This document shows positions 15,197 to 21,552 of a stretch of DNA of 48,940 bases, one piece after another. The stretch spans positions 1 through 48,940 of IMG/VR virus record IMGVR_UViG_3300044701_000487; one strand, written 5' to 3'. Position numbers and translations under genes: made by a program. This stretch comes from a virus. The notes beneath the pieces were generated by a model, which was not told the origin of the DNA, searched no databases, and saw only the letters and a program-made list of their open reading frames with translations. How positions within the stretch are numbered: position 1 is the first letter of the stretch; each line of letters begins with the position of its first letter.

Positions 15197-15327
15197 TTGC
15201 TGCTGATGTGTTGGGTTTGGGTGCCGCTGTGGTGAGCAGTTTTAAGAGTGAGGCCATCGTGAATGATGGCGGCGAATAGCAGAGAAGGGATCAGGAATTG
15301 CAGGATCCCGCAGATGCGATTTTTCAT
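15193..15327 (-). CDS. Small single-pass membrane protein
   Basis: A 44-residue protein from ATG 15327 (MKNRICGILQFLIPSLLFAA begins it). A basic N-terminus and one hydrophobic helix are followed by a polar Thr/His tail. The longer open frame upstream overlaps the promoter region and looks non-coding. It is the first gene after the operator/promoter at 15394-15424, so it would be the 5' end of the leftward transcript covering 15327 to 12509. It may be a superinfection or host-takeover protein; this is a guess. Confidence 0.5.
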   Translation of the reverse strand: MKNRICGILQFLIPSLLFAAIIHDGLTLKTAHHSGTQTQHISSK

Positions 15328-15393
15328 GGTGTGGTGTGGGTTGTCGGTTGGCCGGATCGCTCCGGTTGGGTGAATGGTAGCGGCTATCTGGAC

Positions 15394-15424
15394 GGAGTAA
15401 ACCCCTAAAAGTGGGTTGTTGTAA
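15394..15424 (-). promoter_or_regulatory. Promoter with GGGGTWTACYCC operator (site 1)
   Basis: On the minus strand the 12-mer GGGGTTTACTCC (15394-15405) has one half-site change from the palindrome GGGGTATACCCC. It contains a -10-like TTTACT (15396-15401). Seventeen bases upstream is TTACAA (15419-15424), a weak -35. It lies 67 nt ahead of the leftward gene starting at 15327. The same element is at 17284, 19336 and 23248. Confidence 0.6.
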
Positions 15425-15475
15425 TTCGTGATCTTGACGCCTTGCCTACCGTGAACGTGATACCGCTTTACACCA

Positions 15476-15703
15476 ATGGACACCGAAGCATGGGATTGGA
15501 TGCTGGTTAGACCGGAACCCGCCAACGCCTTTCAAGTCGAAAAAGAGGCCCGACGCCTAGAGAAGACCCCAAACGCCGGACCTATTGCCGCTCAGTTGTA
15601 TAGGGCTTGGTCTATGCAGCAGACATTGCTACAGCAAGCCACCAACCGCATTGCAGCACTTGAACTGCAACTGATGAAAACAGACGATCAAGCAGGCACT
15701 TGA
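15476..15703 (+). CDS. Small hypothetical coiled-coil protein
   Basis: A 75-residue rightward gene inside the leftward block. The N-terminus is MDTEAWDWMLVRPEPANAFQ, and the rest is a long amphipathic helix (AAQLYRAWSMQQTLLQQATN, then RIAALELQLMKTDD). It is divergent from the leftward gene at 15327 and convergent with the HTH gene that ends at 15688, overlapping it by 16 nt. Reasonable composition supports it, but no family is recognised. Confidence 0.5.
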   Translation: MDTEAWDWMLVRPEPANAFQVEKEARRLEKTPNAGPIAAQLYRAWSMQQTLLQQATNRIAALELQLMKTDDQAGT

Positions 15704-16038
15704 ACGCTCTTCCACGTCTTGCCATATTTGATCAGATTTACGGTTGTGACATGCACGCCGTAATCGTTAGCGATCTTCTGCGCCGATTCACCACCAGCAG
15801 CCAGGCGGCGTTTGATGTCAATCACCTTTGCAGCATCTAGGGCGCCACGGGTTTTGCGCTTGGCCTTACGACGCTTGCTGGTCACGGTTTTGGGTTGCGC
15901 TTGCTCGGTAACAGCTTTGGGCTGTGCAGCGCCACCAGCTTTGATGACTTGCGCAGATTCAAGCAACCGCTGGATTTGACCAATGCGGTTGTTCAGTTCG
16001 ATGACTTGAGAATCAGTAAGAATAATCATGGGATCCAT
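15688..16038 (-). CDS. HTH DNA-binding protein
   Basis: A 116-residue protein. Residues 1-35 form a leucine-rich helix (VIELNNRIGQIQRLLES) likely to dimerise. Residues 52-65 are strongly basic (TSKRRKAKRKTRG). Residues 68-110 are an HTH (AAKVIDIKRRLAAGGESAQK then IANDYGVHVTTVNLIKYG). The HTH resembles the one in 14378-14710. It is a candidate regulator of the GGGGTATACYCC sites, though nothing in the sequence proves that. It overlaps the neighbour upstream by one base. Confidence 0.7.
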   Translation of the reverse strand: MDPMIILTDSQVIELNNRIGQIQRLLESAQVIKAGGAAQPKAVTEQAQPKTVTSKRRKAKRKTRGALDAAKVIDIKRRLAAGGESAQKIANDYGVHVTTVNLIKYGKTWKSVQVPA

Positions 16039-16334
16039 CAGAAAGAGGCTTCAGGTGATTCGGGCTTGAGCGGGCTGAAGGAGCCTTTATTGCCCCACTT
16101 GCCGCCCCACAAAGAGAAACCGGTTTGCTCGGTGTATTCGTCTTTGCCGGTGTAAATACGGATGGTCTGGCCTTTGGCTTCCGCCTGTTCAGCCATACTC
16201 ATCAAATAATTGGCCGCGGCCATTGCCTGTTCAGAGGTGAAATCAACAATGATTTGCTCTTCAGGCGCTTTGTCGTTTTTGCGGTTGCGGTTTTCCTGAA
16301 TGCGGAATTTCGCCGTAAAGGCAATGTCAGCCAT
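16038..16334 (-). CDS. Hypothetical early protein
   Basis: A 98-residue protein: N-terminal beta strand (ADIAFTAKFRIQENRNRKND), a helix (SEQAMAAANYLMSMAEQAEA), a strand (QTIRIYTGKDEYTEQTGFSL), then a Gly/Trp loop (WGGKWGNKGSF) and a Pro/Glu-rich acidic tail. The acidic C-terminus and location beside an annealing protein would fit a single-strand-DNA-binding accessory protein, but I do not recognise the family. Confidence 0.6.
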   Translation of the reverse strand: MADIAFTAKFRIQENRNRKNDKAPEEQIIVDFTSEQAMAAANYLMSMAEQAEAKGQTIRIYTGKDEYTEQTGFSLWGGKWGNKGSFSPLKPESPEASF

Positions 16335-16509
16335 TGTTTGAAAGGAAGGTAGAAATGATGAGGCGTAGCGCCTGATTGATGTTCTGACCTGATTTGGCGC
16401 AGTACATCTTCAGTTGCCTGTAGGTATCAGGCGGAAGCTTGGCCGCGACGATTGTGCGGTTCTTTCTCCGATTGATTTCCTCTTGTGTTTTGGGCCGTCG
16501 CCCTGTCAT
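16327..16509 (-). CDS. Ribbon-helix-helix (Arc/MetJ-type) DNA-binding protein
   Basis: A 60-residue protein: basic N-terminal arm (MTGRRPKTQEEINRRKNRTI), a beta ribbon (TIVAAKLPPDTYRQLK) and two helices (QLKMYCAKSGQNINQALRLI). This is the classic RHH repressor architecture, binding short palindromic operators as dimers. It overlaps the annealing protein gene upstream by 4 nt (ATGA) and is transcribed from the promoter at 17284-17314, which carries a palindromic operator. Autoregulation is therefore an attractive inference. Confidence 0.75.
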   Translation of the reverse strand: MTGRRPKTQEEINRRKNRTIVAAKLPPDTYRQLKMYCAKSGQNINQALRLIISTFLSNNG

Positions 16510-17231
16510 GCGGGATTGTCAGCGATGTACTTAGAAATGAACTCCTTGTGTTCAGGGAATTGGATACGGTCGGCAATACGCGGCGCCATGATCTTGAAGT
16601 GCTTTTTGAAAGCAGCGATCAGGTCATCACGCTTGTCGTAACCCTTGACCCAACCCTTAATCTCCTCAACCTCGTCATCAGTCAGAAAAACAACCTTTGA
16701 TTCGGTTTTGGCGGCGGGTTTGGCTTCAGCTTTGGTCTTGGCCTTGGGCTGAGTGTCCCGCACTTGGGACGGGTCCCTTTGTGTGTCCTGCTGTAGGGCG
16801 GGCTTGGAGGGTTCTTCGCGGTGGGGATTTTCTATGGCTTCCCGCGCCCAGAGCTGCCATGCAAGGCCGAATTGTGCGGCTGCAGCAGTACAGAGGCAAC
16901 GCCGATGAGCATCAGTGAGATCACGGGCAGTGACCTTTTCAAACGCGATGGCGTTATTACGGTTGTCCATGATCGCCTGCGGGAAAGGCGGCGTATCGGA
17001 TCCGTTGACGTGTTCAAAGCACCCGACCACATAAGCGGTTCCGTCGGGAGATTTCCAGACATGGCCGGTTTCTGGGTGAGCTTTGAGAGCAAATTGCCAG
17101 CCCGGCGCATGATCATGGAGGAGGTGGGCAATACGACACCAGTTGACGTAATCAGCGGCGTAAGAGCCGGTTCCCTTGGTTGATACGTCTTGCTGCGTGA
17201 TGATGCCCCCGAGATTGGGGTAATCGGTCAT
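16506..17231 (-). CDS. Single-strand annealing protein, Sak/Rad52-like (DUF1071 type)
   Basis: A 241-residue protein. Residues 25-130 match the DUF1071/Sak-type annealing domain: YVNWCRIAHLLHDHAPGWQF, GHVWKSPDGTAYVVG, then PPFPQAIMDNRNNAIAFEKV and DLTDAHRRCLCTAAAAQFGL. It would coat single-stranded ends and anneal complementary strands in phage recombination. A low-complexity Pro/Lys/Ala linker (about 135-180) leads to a C-terminal helical domain with an acidic start (TDDEVEEIKGWVKGY). It is the first gene behind the operator/promoter at 17284. The RusA resolvase and exonuclease further upstream complete a recombination set. Confidence 0.82.
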   Translation of the reverse strand: MTDYPNLGGIITQQDVSTKGTGSYAADYVNWCRIAHLLHDHAPGWQFALKAHPETGHVWKSPDGTAYVVGCFEHVNGSDTPPFPQAIMDNRNNAIAFEKVTARDLTDAHRRCLCTAAAAQFGLAWQLWAREAIENPHREEPSKPALQQDTQRDPSQVRDTQPKAKTKAEAKPAAKTESKVVFLTDDEVEEIKGWVKGYDKRDDLIAAFKKHFKIMAPRIADRIQFPEHKEFISKYIADNPA

Positions 17232-17283
17232 AGAGCTTTTGAGAGTGTGGTGATCGGTGAGGACAGGGCTCCGGCCCTTGCAT

Positions 17284-17314
17284 GGAGTATACCCCTAAAT
17301 GCAAGTGCTGTCTA
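17284..17314 (-). promoter_or_regulatory. Promoter with GGGGTATACTCC operator (site 2)
   Basis: On the minus strand there is TAGACA (17309-17314), a 17-nt spacer and TATACT (17286-17291), a near-consensus sigma70-type promoter. The -10 is embedded in GGGGTATACTCC (17284-17295). It drives the leftward annealing-protein transcript starting at 17231. The -35 overlaps the last codons of the upstream gene. Confidence 0.75.
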
Positions 17315-18055
17315 TATCTCCTCAAACCTGTAACCAGCAGCCCGATGCCCCTTATCAATTGCCCGTGCAATGCACTGCCTTACAACGAACACATCACGTC
17401 CAGCGGCGCCCATGCTCGGATAGATCTTGCCGGTCTCGATGCAGCGCACCCGACGTTCCCTCCAGTGCCGATCTGGCCGCCTGGGATACTCGCGCAAAAT
17501 CTCCTTTGCCCACCGTGAATCCTCCAGCAGCATCTGCAGGCCAACTTCATTGGCGCCACCAAGACACTCAGGATGCCGACGCGCGAAATCCTTGAACATC
17601 TTGGTCGTCACATAATTAAAGGTCTGCTTTTTGTTATCGCGTTTGTAAGTCTCCAGCGGATAATCCTTGAGGCGTTTCCAGCCCGCAACAGTGTCCCTAG
17701 AAAGCCCAAGCATTTCGCTGAGCTTCATAAACGTATAAAACTCAACCGTTGGCCGATTGGAATAGCCAAGCGTTCTAAGCTTTTTGTCAATCGCGTTTTT
17801 GGTGCGATCAGGCAACCCTGTAACGCGTGCCCATAAATTAAATGAACGCACAAGGCGTGACAGTGGCATCGTATTGACGTGATCAATCAGCCATTCCGTC
17901 TCCGCCTGCGTCCAGTACCTGACTCGTGTTCTGGGCTTGTTGGCGCAGCTTTTGCTGCAGGTCTTACGCGTTGACGGCCTGCCATTGCGCAGGATCTTAA
18001 TGTCGAATGAAGCGCCGCAAACTTTGCAAATGCGGACGTACCTTGTCGCTCTCAC
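17312..18055 (-). CDS. Zinc-finger and HTH protein with NUMOD-like C-terminus
   Basis: A 247-residue protein. Residues 9-38 form a Cys4 zinc finger (CKVCGASFDIK and CSKSCANK). Residues 45-130 contain two helical DNA-binding-like segments (YWTQAETEWLIDHVNTMPLS; FMKLSEMLGLSRDTVAGWKR). Residues 203-245 are a NUMOD1/IENR1-like repeat (RCIETGKIYPSMGAAGRDVF, then VVRQCIARAIDKGHRAAGY), a module normally attached to GIY-YIG or HNH homing nucleases for DNA contact. No nuclease motif is visible. It may be a transcription regulator or a degenerate homing protein. It overlaps the RusA gene by 4 nt. Confidence 0.7.
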   Translation of the reverse strand: MRATRYVRICKVCGASFDIKILRNGRPSTRKTCSKSCANKPRTRVRYWTQAETEWLIDHVNTMPLSRLVRSFNLWARVTGLPDRTKNAIDKKLRTLGYSNRPTVEFYTFMKLSEMLGLSRDTVAGWKRLKDYPLETYKRDNKKQTFNYVTTKMFKDFARRHPECLGGANEVGLQMLLEDSRWAKEILREYPRRPDRHWRERRVRCIETGKIYPSMGAAGRDVFVVRQCIARAIDKGHRAAGYRFEEI

Positions 18056-18462
18056 AATTTGTTGATGGTGATTAGGGCTCCTGGTAATTCGCCTTCATTG
18101 GCGTACTGTTTTGTCGCTATCAACGTCACAACCTGTGAATCATCTTTGATCAGCACGTTTGTAATACCGTCCAAGGTTGAGCGGCACAGCTTGTCAAGAT
18201 CAGGTTTGGTGAATTTGTAAAACGGTGCCTTCGGCTTGATCTCACCCTTGCTGTTGTAATGCGCTTTAGGGCGGCTGAACAAAAAAGTAATCAGCACGCT
18301 GACGGGTTCATCAATCAACGCTTCGCCGGTTTCAAGTGCTGCCTGGCTGACGGCAAAACGCCATGGCTTGACCTTCTTTGATGCCTCAATCATGCGGCCA
18401 TTGCCAACGTGGCGCTTGCTGCCTTGTGGTGCCGGCTCAATGCCCTGCACGGAAAAGTTCAT
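18052..18462 (-). CDS. RusA-family Holliday junction resolvase
   Basis: A 136-residue protein from ATG 18462, which overlaps the stop of the small upstream gene (ATGA); a TTG at 18480 gives a longer frame. The RusA signature is clear: an N-terminal strand with PAPQGSKRHVGNGRM, then KPDLDKLCRSTLDGITNVLI followed by KDDSQVV. These supply the three or four acidic metal ligands. It would cut four-way junctions produced by phage recombination and clear branches before packaging. Length fits the family (about 120-140). Confidence 0.92.
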   Translation of the reverse strand: MNFSVQGIEPAPQGSKRHVGNGRMIEASKKVKPWRFAVSQAALETGEALIDEPVSVLITFLFSRPKAHYNSKGEIKPKAPFYKFTKPDLDKLCRSTLDGITNVLIKDDSQVVTLIATKQYANEGELPGALITINKL

Positions 18463-18596
18463 TTCGTATGCGTCAGACAACGATTGAGGTGTTCAACGGG
18501 TGTGCTCAGTGTGATGCCTTGCACGTCAGGGCGCTTGGAAAGCAACCAAAAAAGAAAGCGCGTCTGCCAGCTCAAGCCGTAAGGATTGTTAATCAT
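18459..18596 (-). CDS. Small hypothetical protein bridging two early genes
   Basis: A 45-residue frame. Its ATG overlaps the stop of the upstream gene (AATGATTAA) and its TGA overlaps the RusA ATG (ATGA). This double coupling is the main evidence. The sequence starts MINNPYGLSWQTRFLFWLLS and ends with THTK. The aromatic-hydrophobic helix near the N-terminus could associate with a membrane or partner. Family unknown. Confidence 0.6.
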   Translation of the reverse strand: MINNPYGLSWQTRFLFWLLSKRPDVQGITLSTPVEHLNRCLTHTK

Positions 18597-18795
18597 TCGA
18601 TTGCATCAAACAATTTTCAAGGTGTTTTTTCTGTGGGATGGACTGGTAGTACAGGCTCTTGCGTTCGTCTTTCGGGTCAACGGTCAACAAGTACTGCACC
18701 AGCTCCGCCACGGCGTCGGTGTACTGATCTGGATCCCATAGGTCGTACTTGGCCAAGATGGCGTCAATGCGATCGTCTACGGGAGAGCCAGCCAT
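18589..18795 (-). CDS. Small hypothetical protein
   Basis: A 68-residue acidic helical protein (VDDRIDAILAKYDLWDPDQY, then TDAVAELVQYLLTVDP, then a polar Lys/Ser/Gln C-terminus). Its ATG overlaps the upstream stop (TGATG). No family recognised. Confidence 0.6.
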   Translation of the reverse strand: MAGSPVDDRIDAILAKYDLWDPDQYTDAVAELVQYLLTVDPKDERKSLYYQSIPQKKHLENCLMQSND

Positions 18796-19103
18796 CAGAA
18801 CTCTGCCTTTGGCAGCGTCACTCTCCAGTATTCTGTTTCCTTCTTTTGGGCGACGCCTTCAAACTGCTCTAGCTGCTGCAGTTCCTTGACGGCATTGCTG
18901 TACTGCCAACTCGTGCGGGTGCAGCGGGATACCTTGATGCCGTGAAGAGCAAGGTTGCCTTCGTCGTCTTTGATGTCGTCCAAGTCGCCTGCGGTGTACA
19001 TCAAGGCAAGATCATCCATGAGGCGATCAAGGATTTCTTGATGACGGGCGATTTCCTTTTTGGTGCTGGCAATAACGCCGAGCAGGGTGCTGGGGTTGGT
19101 CAT
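18795..19103 (-). CDS. Hypothetical early protein with N-terminal coiled coil
   Basis: A 102-residue protein. An N-terminal helical hairpin (LLGVIASTKKEIARHQEILD, then RLMDDLALMYTAGDLDDIKD) precedes a small beta-rich C-terminus ending in TEYWRVTLPKAEF. A hairpin terminator-like structure lies 5-27 nt upstream of its ATG, so its expression may depend on read-through. No family recognised, though the type is common in cyanophage-like early operons. Confidence 0.6.
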   Translation of the reverse strand: MTNPSTLLGVIASTKKEIARHQEILDRLMDDLALMYTAGDLDDIKDDEGNLALHGIKVSRCTRTSWQYSNAVKELQQLEQFEGVAQKKETEYWRVTLPKAEF

Positions 19104-19107
19104 GGTG

Positions 19108-19130
19108 AAGAAAAGGCCCCATAAGGGGCC
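19108..19130 (-). terminator. Intra-operon terminator or attenuator
   Basis: On the minus strand, GGCCCC-TTAT-GGGGCC (19115-19130) is followed by TTTTCTT. This is a compact rho-independent terminator placed between the small membrane gene ending at 19137 and the ATG at 19103. The T-run is only a few bases from that ATG. Confidence 0.7.
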
Positions 19131-19136
19131 ATGAGA

Positions 19137-19301
19137 TCAGAACAGGAGGCCGAGGCAGAAGCTGACGGCTGCAATCCATAGAGCAACGGTGATCTGTTCT
19201 TTGGATTCGTTCACCTGTTGTTCAAGGGTTGAGGTGGTGTCGGCTTGCTGCTGTAGCAGGTCGATCAGTTGCGCCTTCGTGGCACGGTTGAGGTTGGTCA
19301 T
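19137..19301 (-). CDS. Small tail-anchored membrane protein
   Basis: A 54-residue protein: polar N-terminal coiled coil (MTNLNRATKAQLIDLLQQQA, then TLEQQVNESKEQ) followed by a C-terminal membrane helix (ITVALWIAAVSFCLGLLF). It is the first gene after the promoter/operator at 19336-19366 and is followed by a terminator, so it may be transcribed as a short monocistronic RNA. It could be an exclusion or host-membrane protein. Confidence 0.65.
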   Translation of the reverse strand: MTNLNRATKAQLIDLLQQQADTTSTLEQQVNESKEQITVALWIAAVSFCLGLLF

Positions 19302-19335
19302 GGCGTTTCGTGTCGTGGTGGCATCGCTGCCATAG

Positions 19336-19366
19336 GGAGTATACCCCTAGACGGAGGGCGTGGCAA
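19336..19366 (-). promoter_or_regulatory. Promoter with GGGGTATACTCC operator (site 3)
   Basis: On the minus strand: TTGCCA (19361-19366), a 17-nt spacer and TATACT (19338-19343), with GGGGTATACTCC at 19336-19347 covering the -10. It lies 35 nt upstream of the ATG at 19301. The geometry is the same as at 17284-17314. Confidence 0.78.
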
Positions 19367-19372
19367 CCCGCC

Positions 19373-20053
19373 TCAGAACTCAGGCTGATTCAGCATCAAA
19401 AACGCGTCACGGGCGCCCTGCCACTCAATCACCGCTTCATCAACATCCACCTTCTGCAGCGTCGTGCTGCCCGGACGGCTCCAGAGCACACCAGCCTTCT
19501 GTATGTACAGCTTTGGCCAGTGCAAGCTGAGCATCCCAAGGTATCCACCCAATTGCGGGCTTACGTCATAAGGACTGGCATCGGCCTTGCCCTGCGTTTT
19601 CAAATCCACCAACACAAGCTGCTGATGGTCATCCTTCCGCCGCAGCAAGCAATCAAAGCTGCCGGCAATGTTGCGTTCTAGGTCCGCCAGCCGATATTCA
19701 CAGGCCACTGCCTCATATGTATTCCAAACGGAATGTTCAAGCAGCGGCTCCACCCATTCGCTGTAGTCAGCTGGATACTCCCCTGGCTCACCAGTCGTCA
19801 GAAACGTCTCCAGCGCCAGATGCACCGCTTTCCCACGTGGTTCCCAAATGTGTTTGGTCTCCATAATCCGCTTCATCGCCCACGCATCCTTCGTGCCCTT
19901 GCACACCTGCGTCACTGAATGATTCAGCCACTGACCCGTGGGTTGCCATTGGTAGCGGTGTGCCTCCTCGTTGAACAGGATCGGCAGCGGCGGGAGCCAG
20001 CGCGAAGTCTCTTGGGTCTGTGACCTGGACGCGTTCGGTTGGTGTGGGCTCAT
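19373..20053 (-). CDS. PD-(D/E)XK exonuclease (RecB/lambda-exo-like)
   Basis: A 226-residue protein from ATG 20053; the open frame extends upstream, but that part lies over the start of the preceding gene. The nuclease core shows the helix Glu (RGKAVHLALETF), the metal-binding Asp (IAGSFDCLLRRKDD), the DLKT of the (D/E)XK motif (LVLVDLKTQGKAD) and the QxxxY-type helix (SPQLGGYLGML). It would resect double-stranded ends to feed the annealing protein at 16506-17231. The start region overlaps another open frame (19788-20228), so the exact N-terminus is uncertain. Confidence 0.85.
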   Translation of the reverse strand: MSPHQPNASRSQTQETSRWLPPLPILFNEEAHRYQWQPTGQWLNHSVTQVCKGTKDAWAMKRIMETKHIWEPRGKAVHLALETFLTTGEPGEYPADYSEWVEPLLEHSVWNTYEAVACEYRLADLERNIAGSFDCLLRRKDDHQQLVLVDLKTQGKADASPYDVSPQLGGYLGMLSLHWPKLYIQKAGVLWSRPGSTTLQKVDVDEAVIEWQGARDAFLMLNQPEF

Positions 20054-20228
20054 CTCTGAGGAGATTACGAAAGACAGGCGGTGTGAAGCCGGGAATGCGC
20101 TTGGCATCCTCCATTGTGATGACCCAGCCCGGCGATGGCTTATCCAAGTCCTCCAGCCGCCAATGGCCAGCAGCAATGCCACGGCGCAATAGCAGGCGTA
20201 CTTCAGTCAGGTCAAAGGCAAGACGCAT
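19788..20228 (-). CDS. Hypothetical protein, 3' part overlapping the exonuclease gene
   Basis: ATG 20228 overlaps the upstream stop (TGATG); a further ATG is at 20243. The first 65 residues look genuinely coding (MRLAFDLTEVRLLLRRGIAA, then SPGWVITMEDAKRIPGFTPP and VFRNLLRDEPTPTERVQV). The frame then runs on for about 80 codons over the exonuclease gene, where its Gly/Asp/Ser-rich content looks like shadow. The real protein may simply be long at its C-terminus, or the two frames may be linked by a frameshift. Confidence 0.5.
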   Translation of the reverse strand: MRLAFDLTEVRLLLRRGIAAGHWRLEDLDKPSPGWVITMEDAKRIPGFTPPVFRNLLRDEPTPTERVQVTDPRDFALAPAAADPVQRGGTPLPMATHGSVAESFSDAGVQGHEGCVGDEADYGDQTHLGTTWESGASGAGDVSDDW

Positions 20229-20515
20229 CAGATGTTGCTCCATAGCCGTTCCTTGTCTGCCTTATCACGCTCTGACGCGGCCATGGGATGCACGACGTAA
20301 CGCGCTGCCAGCGGGCTTTTGGGGTCATCAGCGCCCACGTTCGGGCAGTAGGTCATGTACAGGCCCTGATCGTCGTATTTGCCCATCGGGTGCCCGTAGC
20401 AGGCGTCTAGGGGTGGTGTGCGCGTAATGGTGAGCGTGTAGGACACGGCGCGGGTTTTGCTGTCGGCCACCTGCCAGACGTATTTGCCCTTGGCGTCAGG
20501 TGAATACAGTTTCAT
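20228..20515 (-). CDS. Hypothetical early protein
   Basis: A 95-residue protein with beta-rich N-terminus (MKLYSPDAKGKYVWQVADSK, then SYTLTITRTPPLDACYG) and a Tyr/Cys/Pro-rich loop (YDDQGLYMTYCPNVG), ending in a charged helix (ASERDKADKERLWSNI). It lies 18 nt after the previous gene. Family unknown. Confidence 0.6.
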   Translation of the reverse strand: MKLYSPDAKGKYVWQVADSKTRAVSYTLTITRTPPLDACYGHPMGKYDDQGLYMTYCPNVGADDPKSPLAARYVVHPMAASERDKADKERLWSNI

Positions 20516-20533
20516 GGTGAGTCTTAAATAAGA

Positions 20534-20710
20534 TCAGCGATCTCGAAGTTTCGGGTTAATCAGTCGGCGTTCCGTTGATGCACGGGGCGAACGGGCGGAC
20601 CATTGACGGTCGGATACCTCTTGCCGGCGCAGCCACTGAGCTGTTGTCTGCCCATCCCTAGGGCCGCTACGGGGCAGCCGCGTGATCTTTGGGTCTTGGT
20701 TGGGTTCCAT
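20534..20710 (-). CDS. Small basic hypothetical protein
   Basis: A 58-residue Arg/Pro/Gln-rich protein (MEPNQDPKITRLPRSGPRDG at the start, then QTTAQWLRRQEVSDRQWSAR). Its ATG lies 2 nt after the stop of the replication protein gene, and its stop is 18 nt before the next gene. It fills a gap that would otherwise be empty in a tightly packed operon. Probably nucleic-acid binding by composition only. Confidence 0.6.
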   Translation of the reverse strand: MEPNQDPKITRLPRSGPRDGQTTAQWLRRQEVSDRQWSARSPRASTERRLINPKLRDR

Positions 20711-20712
20711 GG

Positions 20713-21321
20713 TCAGTCGTTCTCAATCCAGCAGCCCATATCGGCGCTCCACGTCCGCCCTGAAGCCTGCGTCTTGTGCTCCTCGAGGTACACCTCGTAC
20801 TTGCCGTCACGCAGCCAGCGGAACAGGTCGGGAAGGCTCCCCACAAACTCGCCGGCGGTCTTCCTGCGCTTCTGCTCCTCAATCGCCCTTCTGGCGGCTT
20901 CTAGGAGGGTCTCAGGGCCTTCAAGGGTAACGATGGCTTTCCACTCGTCAAATGCCTTCGGCTTGGTCTGAGATGAGACACGATCAGGCGCAGATTGATA
21001 CAGCTTCCACAGTTCCTCGAACTCCGACGTGTAGCTAGCTTTTTTGCGCTTTTTGCTAGCGATTGCAACTTCCTCTGGATTTTTCTTAACTTTTTCCGAC
21101 CGTTCTTTATTATTAAGATTATAAGATTCTTTATTAGTAATACTAAAAGAAGAATTAGAGGCTTCGCTCCCTGTCGGTCGCTCCGCCAGCGTAACGTCCC
21201 TGTCAACCCCTAGCTCGATCAAATAGGCGCAAAACCCAGTCAGCGTCATGGTTCTGGGCTTGTAACGCTCCAAGTCACAAACCAAATCCTCCGGTAATCG
21301 CAGAAATACACCCTTTGCCAT
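20713..21321 (-). CDS. Replication initiator/helicase-loader-like protein with RHH N-terminus
   Basis: A 202-residue protein. Residues 1-45 resemble a ribbon-helix-helix (AKGVFLRLPEDLVCDLERYK, then TLTGFCAYLIELGVD). Residues 50-95 are a polar Ser/Asn/Lys linker encoded by very AT-rich DNA. Residues 96-185 match the C-terminal domain of phage primosomal and helicase-loader proteins (FEELWKLYQSAPDRVS, FDEWKAIV, LPDLFRWLRDGKYEVYLEEH). This layout of DNA-binding domain, linker and loader domain parallels lambda O, which carries the origin in its linker. It is the first gene of the leftward block, divergent from the second terminase. Confidence 0.65.
   Translation of the reverse strand: MAKGVFLRLPEDLVCDLERYKPRTMTLTGFCAYLIELGVDRDVTLAERPTGSEASNSSFSITNKESYNLNNKERSEKVKKNPEEVAIASKKRKKASYTSEFEELWKLYQSAPDRVSSQTKPKAFDEWKAIVTLEGPETLLEAARRAIEEQKRRKTAGEFVGSLPDLFRWLRDGKYEVYLEEHKTQASGRTWSADMGCWIEND
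21060..21170. other. AT-rich stretch inside the initiator-like gene, candidate origin
   Basis: This stretch is much richer in A and T than its surroundings. It contains a perfect direct repeat TTCTTTATTA at 21103-21112 and 21127-21136 (24-nt period) plus several TTATTA/TAATAC steps. It encodes the low-complexity linker of the initiator-like protein. In lambda the origin sits in the same part of the O gene. Origin function here is inference. Confidence 0.4.
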
Positions 21322-21552
21322 TGCTTGCAGTTGATAGCGGATAAAGGACAGGTGCTAACGGGTGTTGCAATCGCTAGCGGGGAAACCTTAGCCAGATTTT
21401 TCGCCGTGGCAAGCATCCCAGAGCACATTTCCACAATCCCTTCAAGTCTCATTTGCGTCTACCGCGTCGCATATCAGTCTCATCTGAGTCCCATTCGCCA
21501 CCATTCTCTCGTTTTGGGTTTATCCTTTCCTTATTGATTTTTTTCTTCAACG
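21322..21552. promoter_or_regulatory. Divergent intergenic region
   Basis: This 231-nt gap lies between the leftward early block and the second terminase cluster. Some frames are open, but none looks coding. An inverted pair GCTAAC/GCTAGC-like steps near 21353-21378 and a T-rich tract (21525-21549) just before the TTG start of the small terminase are visible. It must hold the start of the leftward initiator transcript and may hold the packaging site and late promoter. I cannot place them. Confidence 0.4.

Noticed and set aside
21246-21537. Small open frames in the divergent region before the second terminase
   Set aside because: Both the leftward 68-codon and rightward 70-codon frames overlap control DNA or the initiator gene and have random-looking composition.
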